Below, piece by piece: positions 1-6,291 of a DNA stretch of 7,804 nt. A model generated the notes under the pieces. That model ran no database searches. It was not told the origin of the DNA and saw nothing but the letters and a program-made list of their open reading frames with translations. Source of the DNA: Dehalococcoidia bacterium (lineage in GTDB: Bacteria > Chloroflexota > Dehalococcoidia > E44-bin15). The stretch spans positions 1-7,804 of the forward strand of contig DAOUVR010000049.1 of the NCBI GenBank assembly GCA_030667555.1. The letters run 5' to 3'. The first letter of the stretch is position 1, and the number at the start of each line of letters is the position of its first letter. A program made the position numbers and the translations under genes.

Positions 1-1
1 C

Positions 2-544
2 GCTGTCCTCTGCGGGCTGGTCAATAAGGACCTTGTCGCTGCCATTCAGTCGCTGGGCGGGAGAGCCATGGGTTTGAGCGGCATTGACGGGCGACTCATC
101 GAAGCAGAAATCAAGGATGAGAAGCTTGGCTATGTGGGGGAGGTGGTACGAATTAACCCGGAGCCTATAGAGATTCTTCTAAAAGAGGGCTATATCCCCA
201 TAATTGCCCCTTTGGGTCTTGGAGCGAAGGGTGAAAAGCTTAATATCAATGCTGATACCGCCGCCGGTGAACTGGCTGTTGGCCTTGGGGCGGCTAGGCT
301 TATCTTACTCACCGATGTCGCCGGCGTGATGGACCGTTCGGGAAAACAGTTTCCCCACATACCGGCCGGCGATGTAAGCTCTCTTATCAAATCTGGTGTG
401 GTGATGGGGGGGATGATTCCAAAGGTTGAGGCATGTCTATGTGCCCTTTCCAGCGTGGCTACCGCTCAGATCGTCGATGGCCGGGAGCCTCACGCCCTGG
501 TTGAAGCCATAGCCGGAAAAGGGAGCGGGACGACAATTGTATGA
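2..544 (+). CDS. argB: Acetylglutamate kinase, C-terminal part (5' end outside window)
   Basis: ArgB phosphorylates the gamma-carboxylate of N-acetylglutamate with ATP, the second step of arginine synthesis, in the cytoplasm. The frame is open from base 2, so the first ATG inside it (68) is an internal methionine and not the start. About 180 residues are visible; the family is usually about 260-300, so roughly the first third is missing. Visible family motifs are VLCGLVNKDLVAAI at the left edge, GLSGIDGRLI (from base 71), NINADTAAGELA (242-277, substrate/phosphate region), LTDVAGV (308-328) and GGMIPKV (407-427, with the lysine that contacts ATP), ending in GTTIV as many ArgB proteins do. The N-terminal helix that decides whether ArgB is arginine-inhibited is not visible. 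The stop lies 13 bases before argD. Family assignment is very secure. Confidence 0.96.
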   Translation, partial: AVLCGLVNKDLVAAIQSLGGRAMGLSGIDGRLIEAEIKDEKLGYVGEVVRINPEPIEILLKEGYIPIIAPLGLGAKGEKLNINADTAAGELAVGLGAARLILLTDVAGVMDRSGKQFPHIPAGDVSSLIKSGVVMGGMIPKVEACLCALSSVATAQIVDGREPHALVEAIAGKGSGTTIV

Positions 545-545
545 A

Positions 546-551
546 AAGGGG
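546..551 (+). promoter_or_regulatory. Ribosome binding site deciding the argD start
   Basis: AAGGGG lies six bases before the ATG at 558. It supports that ATG over the in-frame TTG at 537, which would overlap the end of argB and has no purine-rich site at a suitable distance. Confidence 0.7.
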
Positions 552-557
552 TTGGAA

Positions 558-1766
558 ATGACGGATTGGCAGGAGTTGGAGCGGAAATACCTGATGAATA
601 CCTTCAAGCGGCTGCCGGTGACACTGGTTCGTGGGCAGGGGGCGAGGGTATGGGACGATGAGGGGAGGGGGTATCTGGATTTCATCGGCGGTTTGGCGGT
701 GGATGTCCTGGGTCACTCGCATCCTGAATTAACCAAAGCTATATCTGAGCAGGCACACACCCTGATCCAAACATCCAACCTTGTATATAGCGTGCCACAG
801 ATACGCCTGGCCGAGCTACTTGTTGAAAACAGTTGCTTCGACAAGGTCTTCCTTTGCAATAGTGGCGCCGAGGCCACGGAGGGAGCGGTGAAGCTGGCTC
901 GCAGGTATGGCAAGCTCCATATTGACGGTGCTTATGAAGTTATTACGACGATGAACTCCTTTCATGGACGTACCCTGGCTATGGTTGCAGCTACGGGACA
1001 GCCCAAATTCCAGGAGTCTTATACCCCGCTCCCTGAAGGATTTTTGAATGTGGCGTATGACAATATCGATGCCATCAAGAAAGCGACGGGGAGAAAAACC
1101 TGCGCGGTGATGCTGGAGGCGATCCAGGGTGAGGGTGGGGTGAACGTCCCTACTGATGATTACCTGAAGGAAGTTAGAGCCTGGTGCGATGAACGGGGCA
1201 TTCTTTTGATACTGGACGAGATTCAAACGGGGATGGGGCGGACGGGAACTCTTTTTGCTTATCAACAGTCTGGCATCGAGCCTGACATCATGGCCATCGC
1301 CAAAGGGTTGGGAGGTGGTGTGCCCATTGGTGCTTTTTTGGCAAAGGATAAAGCTTCTGTCTTTGCCCCAGGGGACCATGGCAGCACATTTGGCGGTAAC
1401 CCTCTTGCCTGCGCTGCAGGATTCGCTACCTTGAAGTATATTCTGGAGCAAAATGTAGTGGAAAACTGCCTTAGCGTAGGAAATTACCTGATGTCCCGCC
1501 TTCTGCGGCTAAAGGCGAAGTACGATTTTATCGTTGAGGTCAGAGGGCGTGGCCTCCTTATCGCTATGGAATTCTCAAGTGACATTGCTGAAAATGTGGT
1601 GCAGGCTTGCCTTCAAGAGCGCTTGCTGCTTAACGCAGTAAAGCCGAGCGCCATTCGCTTTATGCCCCCGCTGATCATCGGGGAGAAAGAGGTTGATGAG
1701 GCGGTAGGCATCCTTGGGAGGGTGTTGGCTAGGGCGAGCAAGGAGATGGTGGCGACGCAGGACTAG
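558..1766 (+). CDS. argD: Acetylornithine aminotransferase (class III PLP aminotransferase)
   Basis: ArgD moves an amino group from glutamate to N-acetylglutamate semialdehyde, giving N-acetylornithine; the family often also accepts succinyl-diaminopimelate semialdehyde. From the ATG at 558 the protein is 402 residues, the normal length. Residues 101-106 (NSGAEA) and 135-138 (FHGR) form the PLP phosphate and ring pocket. D220 in LDEIQTGMGRTG contacts the pyridine nitrogen, and K249 in AIAKGLGGG is the Schiff-base lysine. HGSTFGGNPLAC (274-285) and RFMPPL (367-372) are further class III signatures. All catalytic residues are present. A TTG at 537 would add seven residues, but the Shine-Dalgarno site favours 558. 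The gene follows argB by 13 bases, so co-translation is likely. Related class III enzymes (GABA or ornithine aminotransferases) are possible by sequence alone, but the arg context settles the call. Confidence 0.95.
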   Translation: MTDWQELERKYLMNTFKRLPVTLVRGQGARVWDDEGRGYLDFIGGLAVDVLGHSHPELTKAISEQAHTLIQTSNLVYSVPQIRLAELLVENSCFDKVFLCNSGAEATEGAVKLARRYGKLHIDGAYEVITTMNSFHGRTLAMVAATGQPKFQESYTPLPEGFLNVAYDNIDAIKKATGRKTCAVMLEAIQGEGGVNVPTDDYLKEVRAWCDERGILLILDEIQTGMGRTGTLFAYQQSGIEPDIMAIAKGLGGGVPIGAFLAKDKASVFAPGDHGSTFGGNPLACAAGFATLKYILEQNVVENCLSVGNYLMSRLLRLKAKYDFIVEVRGRGLLIAMEFSSDIAENVVQACLQERLLLNAVKPSAIRFMPPLIIGEKEVDEAVGILGRVLARASKEMVATQD

Positions 1767-1778
1767 CTGCGCGTCGCC
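1751..1778 (+). other. Strong hairpin overlapping the argD stop codon
   Basis: GGCGACGC (1751-1758) is the exact reverse complement of GCGTCGCC (1771-1778). With a two-base bulge the stem can extend through CAG/CTG to a six-base loop that contains the argD stop codon. No U-run follows, so it does not look like an intrinsic terminator. It ends eight bases before the ATG of the next gene, so it could limit ribosome access there or mark an mRNA processing site. The structure is seen; any function is inference. Confidence 0.55.
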
Positions 1779-1786
1779 GAGAGGAA

Positions 1787-2659
1787 ATGAAGGGCAAGGT
1801 TCTCAAATCTTCCATAATACTGGGGGTCATCATAGTTTTACTTGGCGCTGTGGGCTGGTTGTTATTCTCCCCGTGTCCGCCGGGTAAGCTTTGTATTGTA
1901 AATGCTGGTCAAAGCGTCGTAGAAATACCTGAGGACGTAAGGGAGGATGCCAATAGTCTGGCATCGGAGTTTATTGACACTAACTCTGCGGATTACGATA
2001 TATTCGTAGATAATCTTTTAGAAGTATACTCAGAAGCTGTGGGCAACGATGTTCTTCTTATCTTTAACTCGGGTGGTCAGGGGCATGAAGAGATCGGCCC
2101 CGAATGGGGAAGTATCTTAGAGGGAATCGAAGAAGAGCTGGATAGGCTGGGTTATACCCACATGCTGGTGATATATGAGAGGACCTTCGGTGGTTTCTGG
2201 AATTTTGGCAGAGAACTCATAGAGACGTTTCGTTCCTATCCCTCAAAAGGAAAGCCGTTGGCTGCTCAAATAGGTTTTCTGACGGAGCATATTGAGGATA
2301 TCAGAGTTATACTGCTGGGTGAAAGCTCTGGAGCAATGGTCGGTAGTCAAGCAATGAAGCTTTTGCAAGCCAATGATAGGGTATATAGTATCCAAACCGG
2401 CATTCCGTTTTATTACCGCCAAGCGGTGTCGGATAGGTCGCTGGCAATGACTAGCAATGGTATAGCTCCTGACAGCCTGAGCAATGGTGATCTTTGGACG
2501 ATATTCCGGGCCAATCTTGGGCGCATTCCTACATATAGGCCTGAGGAAGGACATTTCCTCTTTTATCTGAGAACGCCAGGTCATATCTATACATGGGATC
2601 ATCCTGGGGTGAACTCGCCGATTTCATCTTTCTTGGAGAAGCATTTCAGAAGCAGTTGA
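1787..2659 (+). CDS. Membrane-anchored alpha/beta-hydrolase-like protein
   Basis: This is a 290-residue protein with a lysine-rich N-terminus followed by one hydrophobic segment at about residues 9-27, which fits a signal anchor with the rest outside the membrane. There is no good lipobox (FSPC). Cysteines 30 and 36 just after the anchor could form a disulfide. The body looks like an alpha/beta-hydrolase: a strand plus oxyanion-type turn at VLLIFNSGGQG (89-99), then VILLGESSGAMVG (174-186), where G178-E-S180-S-G182 matches the GxSxG nucleophile elbow. H256, H266 or H272 near the C-terminus could be the catalytic histidine; the acid is not clear. I do not recognise the substrate or the named family. 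A GAGG purine site sits only two bases before the ATG, and the argD-end hairpin lies just upstream, so translation may be weak or coupled. Several stretches are AT-richer than argD and argG. It has no known role in arginine synthesis. Confidence 0.6.
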   Translation: MKGKVLKSSIILGVIIVLLGAVGWLLFSPCPPGKLCIVNAGQSVVEIPEDVREDANSLASEFIDTNSADYDIFVDNLLEVYSEAVGNDVLLIFNSGGQGHEEIGPEWGSILEGIEEELDRLGYTHMLVIYERTFGGFWNFGRELIETFRSYPSKGKPLAAQIGFLTEHIEDIRVILLGESSGAMVGSQAMKLLQANDRVYSIQTGIPFYYRQAVSDRSLAMTSNGIAPDSLSNGDLWTIFRANLGRIPTYRPEEGHFLFYLRTPGHIYTWDHPGVNSPISSFLEKHFRSS

Positions 2660-2670
2660 GGTTTCGGATT

Positions 2671-2676
2671 GGAGGT
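2671..2676 (+). promoter_or_regulatory. Ribosome binding site deciding the argG start
   Basis: GGAGGT lies seven bases before the GTG at 2684. The alternative in-frame TTG at 2669 overlaps this site and so is unlikely to be the start. Confidence 0.75.
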
Positions 2677-2683
2677 AAGCCAA

Positions 2684-3916
2684 GTGGCAGATAAGGTGGT
2701 GCTCGCTTATAGTGGGGGACTGGATACTTCGGTGGCCATCAGGTGGATTAATGAGAACTACCACATGGATGTCGTCACCCTGACCGCTGATTTGGGCGGT
2801 GAAAAAAGGGACATGCCCTCCATTCGAGAAAAGGCGGTTAATGTGGGGGCGGTGAAGGCCCTGGTGGTCGATGCCAAAGAACTTTTTGTAAGGCACTTCG
2901 TTTTCCCCGCCCTCCGAGCTGATGCCCTCTATGAAGGGCAGTATCCCCTGGCGACGGCTCTCGGTCGCCCGCTCATAGCCAAATTACTGGTGGACGCTGC
3001 TGCTGAGGAGGGCGCTTCGGCGGTGGCTCATGGTTGCACAGGAAAGGGGAATGACCAGGTGCGGTTCGACGTGACCGTTTGCGCACTTGCCCCACACCTA
3101 AAAATCATAGCCCCGGCTCGGGAATGGGGCATGACCAGGGAGGAGACCATCGCCTATGCCCAGAGGCATGGCATCCCCGTTCCGGTCACTGCCGAAAGCC
3201 CCTATTCCATTGATGAGAACCTGTGGGGGAGGAGCATCGAGTGTGGGGTTCTGGAGGACCCGTGGGCTGAGCCCCCTGAAGAGGTCTTTTCCTGGACTAG
3301 CTCGCCGAAGGATGCTCCGGACAAGCCTTGCTACGTAGAGATTGGGTTTGAGAGGGGAATTCCTATAAGCCTTGATGGCAGGGAGATGGACGGCGTGGCC
3401 CTGATTCAGGAGCTAAATCAGGTTGCCGGCGAGCATGGTGTGGGGAGAATCGACCATGTAGAGAATCGTCTTATCGGCATAAAGTCAAGGGAGATCTATG
3501 AGGCACCTGCGGCAACCACGCTCCTTGTGGCTCACAAAGCTCTGGAGGCGATGACTCTCACCAAGGACCAGTTGCGCTTCAAAGAGAAGGTTGCTTCGGA
3601 GTATGCCGACCTTATGTATAACGGGCTGTGGTTCACCGCCCTTCATCGGGACATCGCTGCCTATGTCGAGAGCACGCAGCGCCATGTTACAGGAACGGTG
3701 CGCGTAAAGCTATTAAAAGGGAACGCTAGTGTGGTAGGGCGAAAATCGCCCAAATCGCTTTACAGCTTCCGTCTTGCCACCTATGATAAGGGCGACGAGT
3801 TCGATCAGAGCGCCTCGCTGGGCTTCATCCATATCTGGGGGCTTCCGGTGAAGATACAGGCTCAGATTCAGGGGGTGGAGCAGACTGATGACCCATTGGG
3901 GGAAGATAAAAAATAA
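2684..3916 (+). CDS. argG: Argininosuccinate synthase
   Basis: ArgG joins citrulline and aspartate, using ATP through a citrullyl-AMP intermediate, to make argininosuccinate in the cytoplasm. From the GTG at 2684 it is 410 residues, normal for the family. The N-type ATP pyrophosphatase loop is YSGGLDTS (9-16). AHGCTGKGNDQVRF (115-128) binds ATP, citrulline and aspartate. YSIDENLWGRSIE (174-186) and DHVENRLIGIKSREIYEAP (257-275) are strongly conserved family blocks, and YNGLWF (312-317) lies in the C-terminal domain. No key residue is missing. The stop of the hydrolase-like gene is 24 bases upstream. argF, which would supply citrulline, is not next to it in this window. Confidence 0.97.
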   Translation: MADKVVLAYSGGLDTSVAIRWINENYHMDVVTLTADLGGEKRDMPSIREKAVNVGAVKALVVDAKELFVRHFVFPALRADALYEGQYPLATALGRPLIAKLLVDAAAEEGASAVAHGCTGKGNDQVRFDVTVCALAPHLKIIAPAREWGMTREETIAYAQRHGIPVPVTAESPYSIDENLWGRSIECGVLEDPWAEPPEEVFSWTSSPKDAPDKPCYVEIGFERGIPISLDGREMDGVALIQELNQVAGEHGVGRIDHVENRLIGIKSREIYEAPAATTLLVAHKALEAMTLTKDQLRFKEKVASEYADLMYNGLWFTALHRDIAAYVESTQRHVTGTVRVKLLKGNASVVGRKSPKSLYSFRLATYDKGDEFDQSASLGFIHIWGLPVKIQAQIQGVEQTDDPLGEDKK

Positions 3917-3958
3917 AGAGTGAAGGTTCATTGCCTGCATTATGTGGGGTATGAAAAG

Positions 3959-4519
3959 ATGGAGAGGAAAGCCGAGCTAATCGACCAGATCCTGAAATCG
4001 GAGTTCGACATGTTCCAAACAGTCCCTACTCTATCGCCGACTGCCTGCCAGGAGTCTGAGGGTGGATTCAGGCTGATGAGGGGGAGTGCTTTTGAAACCT
4101 GGTCCGAGTCAACTCTAGAGTCCTACAACGAGGATTTGCTTCAAGCTGTGCAGGAGGAAAGGAACCTGCTTACGGAGAAATATGCCAGAATGGACGATTT
4201 AATACCTTGCATGAATTTCAATCCAGTAATAGATGATATTGTGAAGATCGAGAGTGAATGGCAGGCTGAAGCGCGCCGTAAGTATCCTCATATCCTCGGT
4301 GGCGGGGAGGTATGTGAGGCTGGAGGTTTCGAGACATACCTGCATAGCGAGCTGGAGACCTATTCCGACCAGACTTTAGACCTGTACTATTATGATATTA
4401 CAGAAGCCCTAAGGGAAGAGAAGAACCTGGCGGAAGAGAGATACCTGAAAATGTCTCTCAAGTTGGGGTATAGCTCGCTAGATGAACACGAAAACGCATT
4501 GAAGGCTCAGATAACGTGA
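3959..4519 (+). CDS. DUF4125-like protein with two related halves
   Basis: This protein of about 186 residues is acidic, rich in Glu, Tyr and Leu and probably all-helical, with no signal peptide or membrane segment. By memory it resembles the uncharacterised DUF4125 family: the opening ELIDQILKSEFDMFQTV, then ACQ, FRLMR, and a FETW-SxxxLESY-ERNLLTEKYARM block. The second half repeats the pattern: VIDDIVKIESEWQ, then FETYLHSELETYSDQTLDLY and EEKNLAEERYLKM. The molecule therefore looks like an ancient internal duplication. The start is uncertain. I chose ATG 3959 because MERKAELIDQIL matches the expected family N-terminus and a GGGG lies nine bases upstream. A GTG at 3920 would give 199 residues but has no well-placed ribosome site. 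Its stop overlaps the GTG of the radical SAM gene (GTGA at 4516-4519), so the two proteins are probably made together and may work together. Function is unknown. Confidence 0.72.
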   Translation: MERKAELIDQILKSEFDMFQTVPTLSPTACQESEGGFRLMRGSAFETWSESTLESYNEDLLQAVQEERNLLTEKYARMDDLIPCMNFNPVIDDIVKIESEWQAEARRKYPHILGGGEVCEAGGFETYLHSELETYSDQTLDLYYYDITEALREEKNLAEERYLKMSLKLGYSSLDEHENALKAQIT

Positions 4520-5682
4520 AGATCGACATGGAAACTAGAGAGTTGACAGCGCTCACTTTTGAGATGGGACCGTCGCGACCCCCCAGCGAGGCTCATTCTC
4601 TGATGCTCAGGATTGTCAGAGGCTGTCCGTGGCACCGCTGTGAGTTCTGTTCCAGCCATAGGACAAAGAAACTGCAGATAAGAAGTGTTGAGGAGATAAA
4701 AAGAGATATAGAGACGGTCAGAATCATTGCCGACAAGATAAAGGAGACATCTTGGAGCAAAGGCTACGGAGGAAACATCAGGCAAGTAGCTGCTTCAGCG
4801 TATGAGAATCCGATCAGCGACAGCTTTCGGATTGTGGCTCTCTGGCTTTACTTTGGGGGGCAGAATGTCTTCTTTCAAGATGCCGATGCCCTGATTATGA
4901 GAACGCCACAACTTGCTGAGATACTCAGGTTCTTGAGGCAGCTGCTTCCCAGTGTAGCCAGGGTTACCTCATATGGCAGGTCGAAGACTGCGTCTATGAA
5001 GAGTCTTGGGGAGATGAAAGAGATTTATGAGGCCGGTCTTACCCGATTGCATGTTGGATTGGAAAGCGGTTCTGATGAGGTATTAAGCTATGTGTGCAAG
5101 GGGGTGACCGCTGTAGAGCATATTGATGGGGGAAGAAAGGTAGTTGAATCAGGGATTTCACTTTGTGAGTATGTAATGCCGGGCTTGGGTGGCAGGCGAT
5201 GGAAGGCGGAGCATCCTCGTGAGACTGCCCGGGTGCTAAATGAGATAAACCCCGATTTTATCAGGCTAAGAAGCCTGGCGATACGGGAGGACATACCTCT
5301 GTATCGCAAGTATGAGAGTGGCGACTTTGAACTGCTGAGCGATGATGAGGTGGTGGAGGAGATAGGGGAGTTAATCCAAGGGCTCGAGGTAACCAGCTAT
5401 CTGGCGAGCGACCATATAGAGAATCTTTTACAAGAGGTTGACGGTCAATTACCTGGAGACAAAGAGAAGATGCTGGGGTTTATTAGCAGGTATTTGGCTA
5501 TGCCGCCCGAGGAGAGGCTTAATTTCAGGCTGGGCAGGAGGATGGGCTACTATACAGATTTGGATGACTTTTCTAATGTACATAAACGCGAGAGAATTGA
5601 ACAGATTATTAGAGGGACTAGAAGCAGAGGCGAGGATATCGAAGAGGTGATATTCAACCTGAAGAAGAGGTTCCTGGTTTAG
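4516..5682 (+). CDS. Radical SAM protein with a Cx4Cx2C cluster motif
   Basis: This 388-residue protein looks like a cytoplasmic iron-sulfur radical SAM enzyme. RPPSEAHSL (21-29) precedes the cluster motif C37-PWHR-C42-EF-C45, which should bind the [4Fe-4S] cluster that cleaves S-adenosylmethionine. Its spacing is Cx4Cx2C, not the canonical Cx3Cx2C. Further family-like blocks are LYFGGQNVFFQDADALIMRT (111-130), RVTSYGRSKT (149-158), LTRLHVGLESGSDEVL (175-190, the SAM-contacting strand region), and ISLCEYVMPGLGG (214-226). The C-terminal part (about 300-388) is charged and helical with no extra cysteine cluster, so I see no SPASM or B12-binding domain. The substrate cannot be read from the sequence. 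The GTG at 4516 overlaps the stop of the DUF4125-like gene, which argues for coupled translation; an in-frame ATG at 4528 is the alternative start. Confidence is high for the superfamily and low for any reaction. Confidence 0.9.
   Translation: MKIDMETRELTALTFEMGPSRPPSEAHSLMLRIVRGCPWHRCEFCSSHRTKKLQIRSVEEIKRDIETVRIIADKIKETSWSKGYGGNIRQVAASAYENPISDSFRIVALWLYFGGQNVFFQDADALIMRTPQLAEILRFLRQLLPSVARVTSYGRSKTASMKSLGEMKEIYEAGLTRLHVGLESGSDEVLSYVCKGVTAVEHIDGGRKVVESGISLCEYVMPGLGGRRWKAEHPRETARVLNEINPDFIRLRSLAIREDIPLYRKYESGDFELLSDDEVVEEIGELIQGLEVTSYLASDHIENLLQEVDGQLPGDKEKMLGFISRYLAMPPEERLNFRLGRRMGYYTDLDDFSNVHKRERIEQIIRGTRSRGEDIEEVIFNLKKRFLV
5278..5307 (+). other. Hairpin inside the radical SAM gene
   Basis: GCGATAC (5278-5284) and GTATCGC (5301-5307) are perfect reverse complements. 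Inside them GGAGG (5286-5290) pairs with CCTCT (5296-5300) with one G-U pair, leaving a single bulged G and a five-base ACATA loop. That gives about 12 base pairs in 30 bases. It falls within codons for IREDIPLYR, so it may be a chance result of codon choice. No U-run follows. Confidence 0.4.
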
Positions 5683-5707
5683 TCAAGGCGGACTACGTCG
5701 ATTGACC

Positions 5708-5715
5708 GAGGAGGG
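5708..5715 (+). promoter_or_regulatory. Ribosome binding site supporting a TTG start
   Basis: GAGGAGGG, a near-perfect Shine-Dalgarno sequence, ends six bases before the TTG at 5722. It is the main reason to accept that rare start codon and to treat the downstream frame as a real gene. Confidence 0.75.
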
Positions 5716-5721
5716 CAAATC

Positions 5722-6285
5722 TTGGGGCAAATTCCTGAGACTGAGAAGAGCCAGTTGTACCAGGTTCGGGTAGTAGCAACAAACGGTAAGAGGACTCGGG
5801 ACTTGTGCTGGGCGAAAGTTCGTCTTAAACGCAAGGAGATTCAATGCGGCATCTCGAGCCCGCACTATAAATACCACAGTTCGTATCATCAAAGCGGTGA
5901 AATTCGGATCAGTAGGGAACCATTGCTCTCGCCGTTGGAATGTGAGCCTCCAGCAGTAGCTCAAATTGGCAGTGGCAATTGGATAAAATTACCCCTTGAC
6001 AAACTGGGAAACGCTGAGCGTGTAGTCAGTTTTTTCGTGCTGATTGATGATGTTTCTTTGCAAGATTATCCGCCATTTACAAAGAAAACGCAGCTTGACA
6101 GCATTGTTTATGTTGACACTCGTTTCTTGACAAAAAATGCAATTGGTATAAGTATGTGGGTTTCACGTCCAGACTACTTCTTTGAGCGTATGCCCAAGCC
6201 TCCGGGCTTTAGGCATATTAGTGAGCTGCCATCTAATGAAATGCCTAGTTTATGGTTTATAGTGGATGTTGATAATGGGGATTGA
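5722..6285 (+). CDS. Unrecognised AT-rich gene of unknown function
   Basis: This is a 187-residue protein read from a TTG start that is backed by a strong ribosome site. I do not recognise it. It has no signal peptide, membrane segment or coiled coil. Alternating polar and hydrophobic stretches (YQVRVVATNG, RVVSFFVLIDDV, SLWFIVDVDNGD) suggest a mostly beta fold. The stretch HYKYHSSYHQSGEIRIS at about 48-64 is rich in histidine and tyrosine and resembles, from loose memory, an HxSYHxSGxxxI pattern seen in some hypothetical proteins; I would not name a family from it. Base composition differs from its neighbours: 23 of 60 bases are G or C at 6061-6120, against 37 of 60 at 6601-6660 in argH. That fits recent acquisition. 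Its stop is six bases before the argH start, so it is co-transcribed with argH. Confidence 0.65.
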   Translation: MGQIPETEKSQLYQVRVVATNGKRTRDLCWAKVRLKRKEIQCGISSPHYKYHSSYHQSGEIRISREPLLSPLECEPPAVAQIGSGNWIKLPLDKLGNAERVVSFFVLIDDVSLQDYPPFTKKTQLDSIVYVDTRFLTKNAIGISMWVSRPDYFFERMPKPPGFRHISELPSNEMPSLWFIVDVDNGD

Positions 6286-6291
6286 GGAATC

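Noticed and set aside
68..70. ATG at 68 as the argB start
   Set aside because: The frame is open to the left edge and the upstream residues (VLCGLVNKDLVAAI) match ArgB, so this is an internal methionine.
816..1451. Long minus-strand open frame (211 codons) opposite argD
   Set aside because: It lies wholly inside a clear argD gene, has no ribosome site that I can see, and its translation is low-complexity with many Arg, Ser and His, typical of an antisense shadow.
3737..3751. Perfect six-base hairpin GGGCGA-AAA-TCGCCC in argG
   Set aside because: It has a three-base loop, no U-run and lies inside conserved coding sequence; short stems like this occur by chance.
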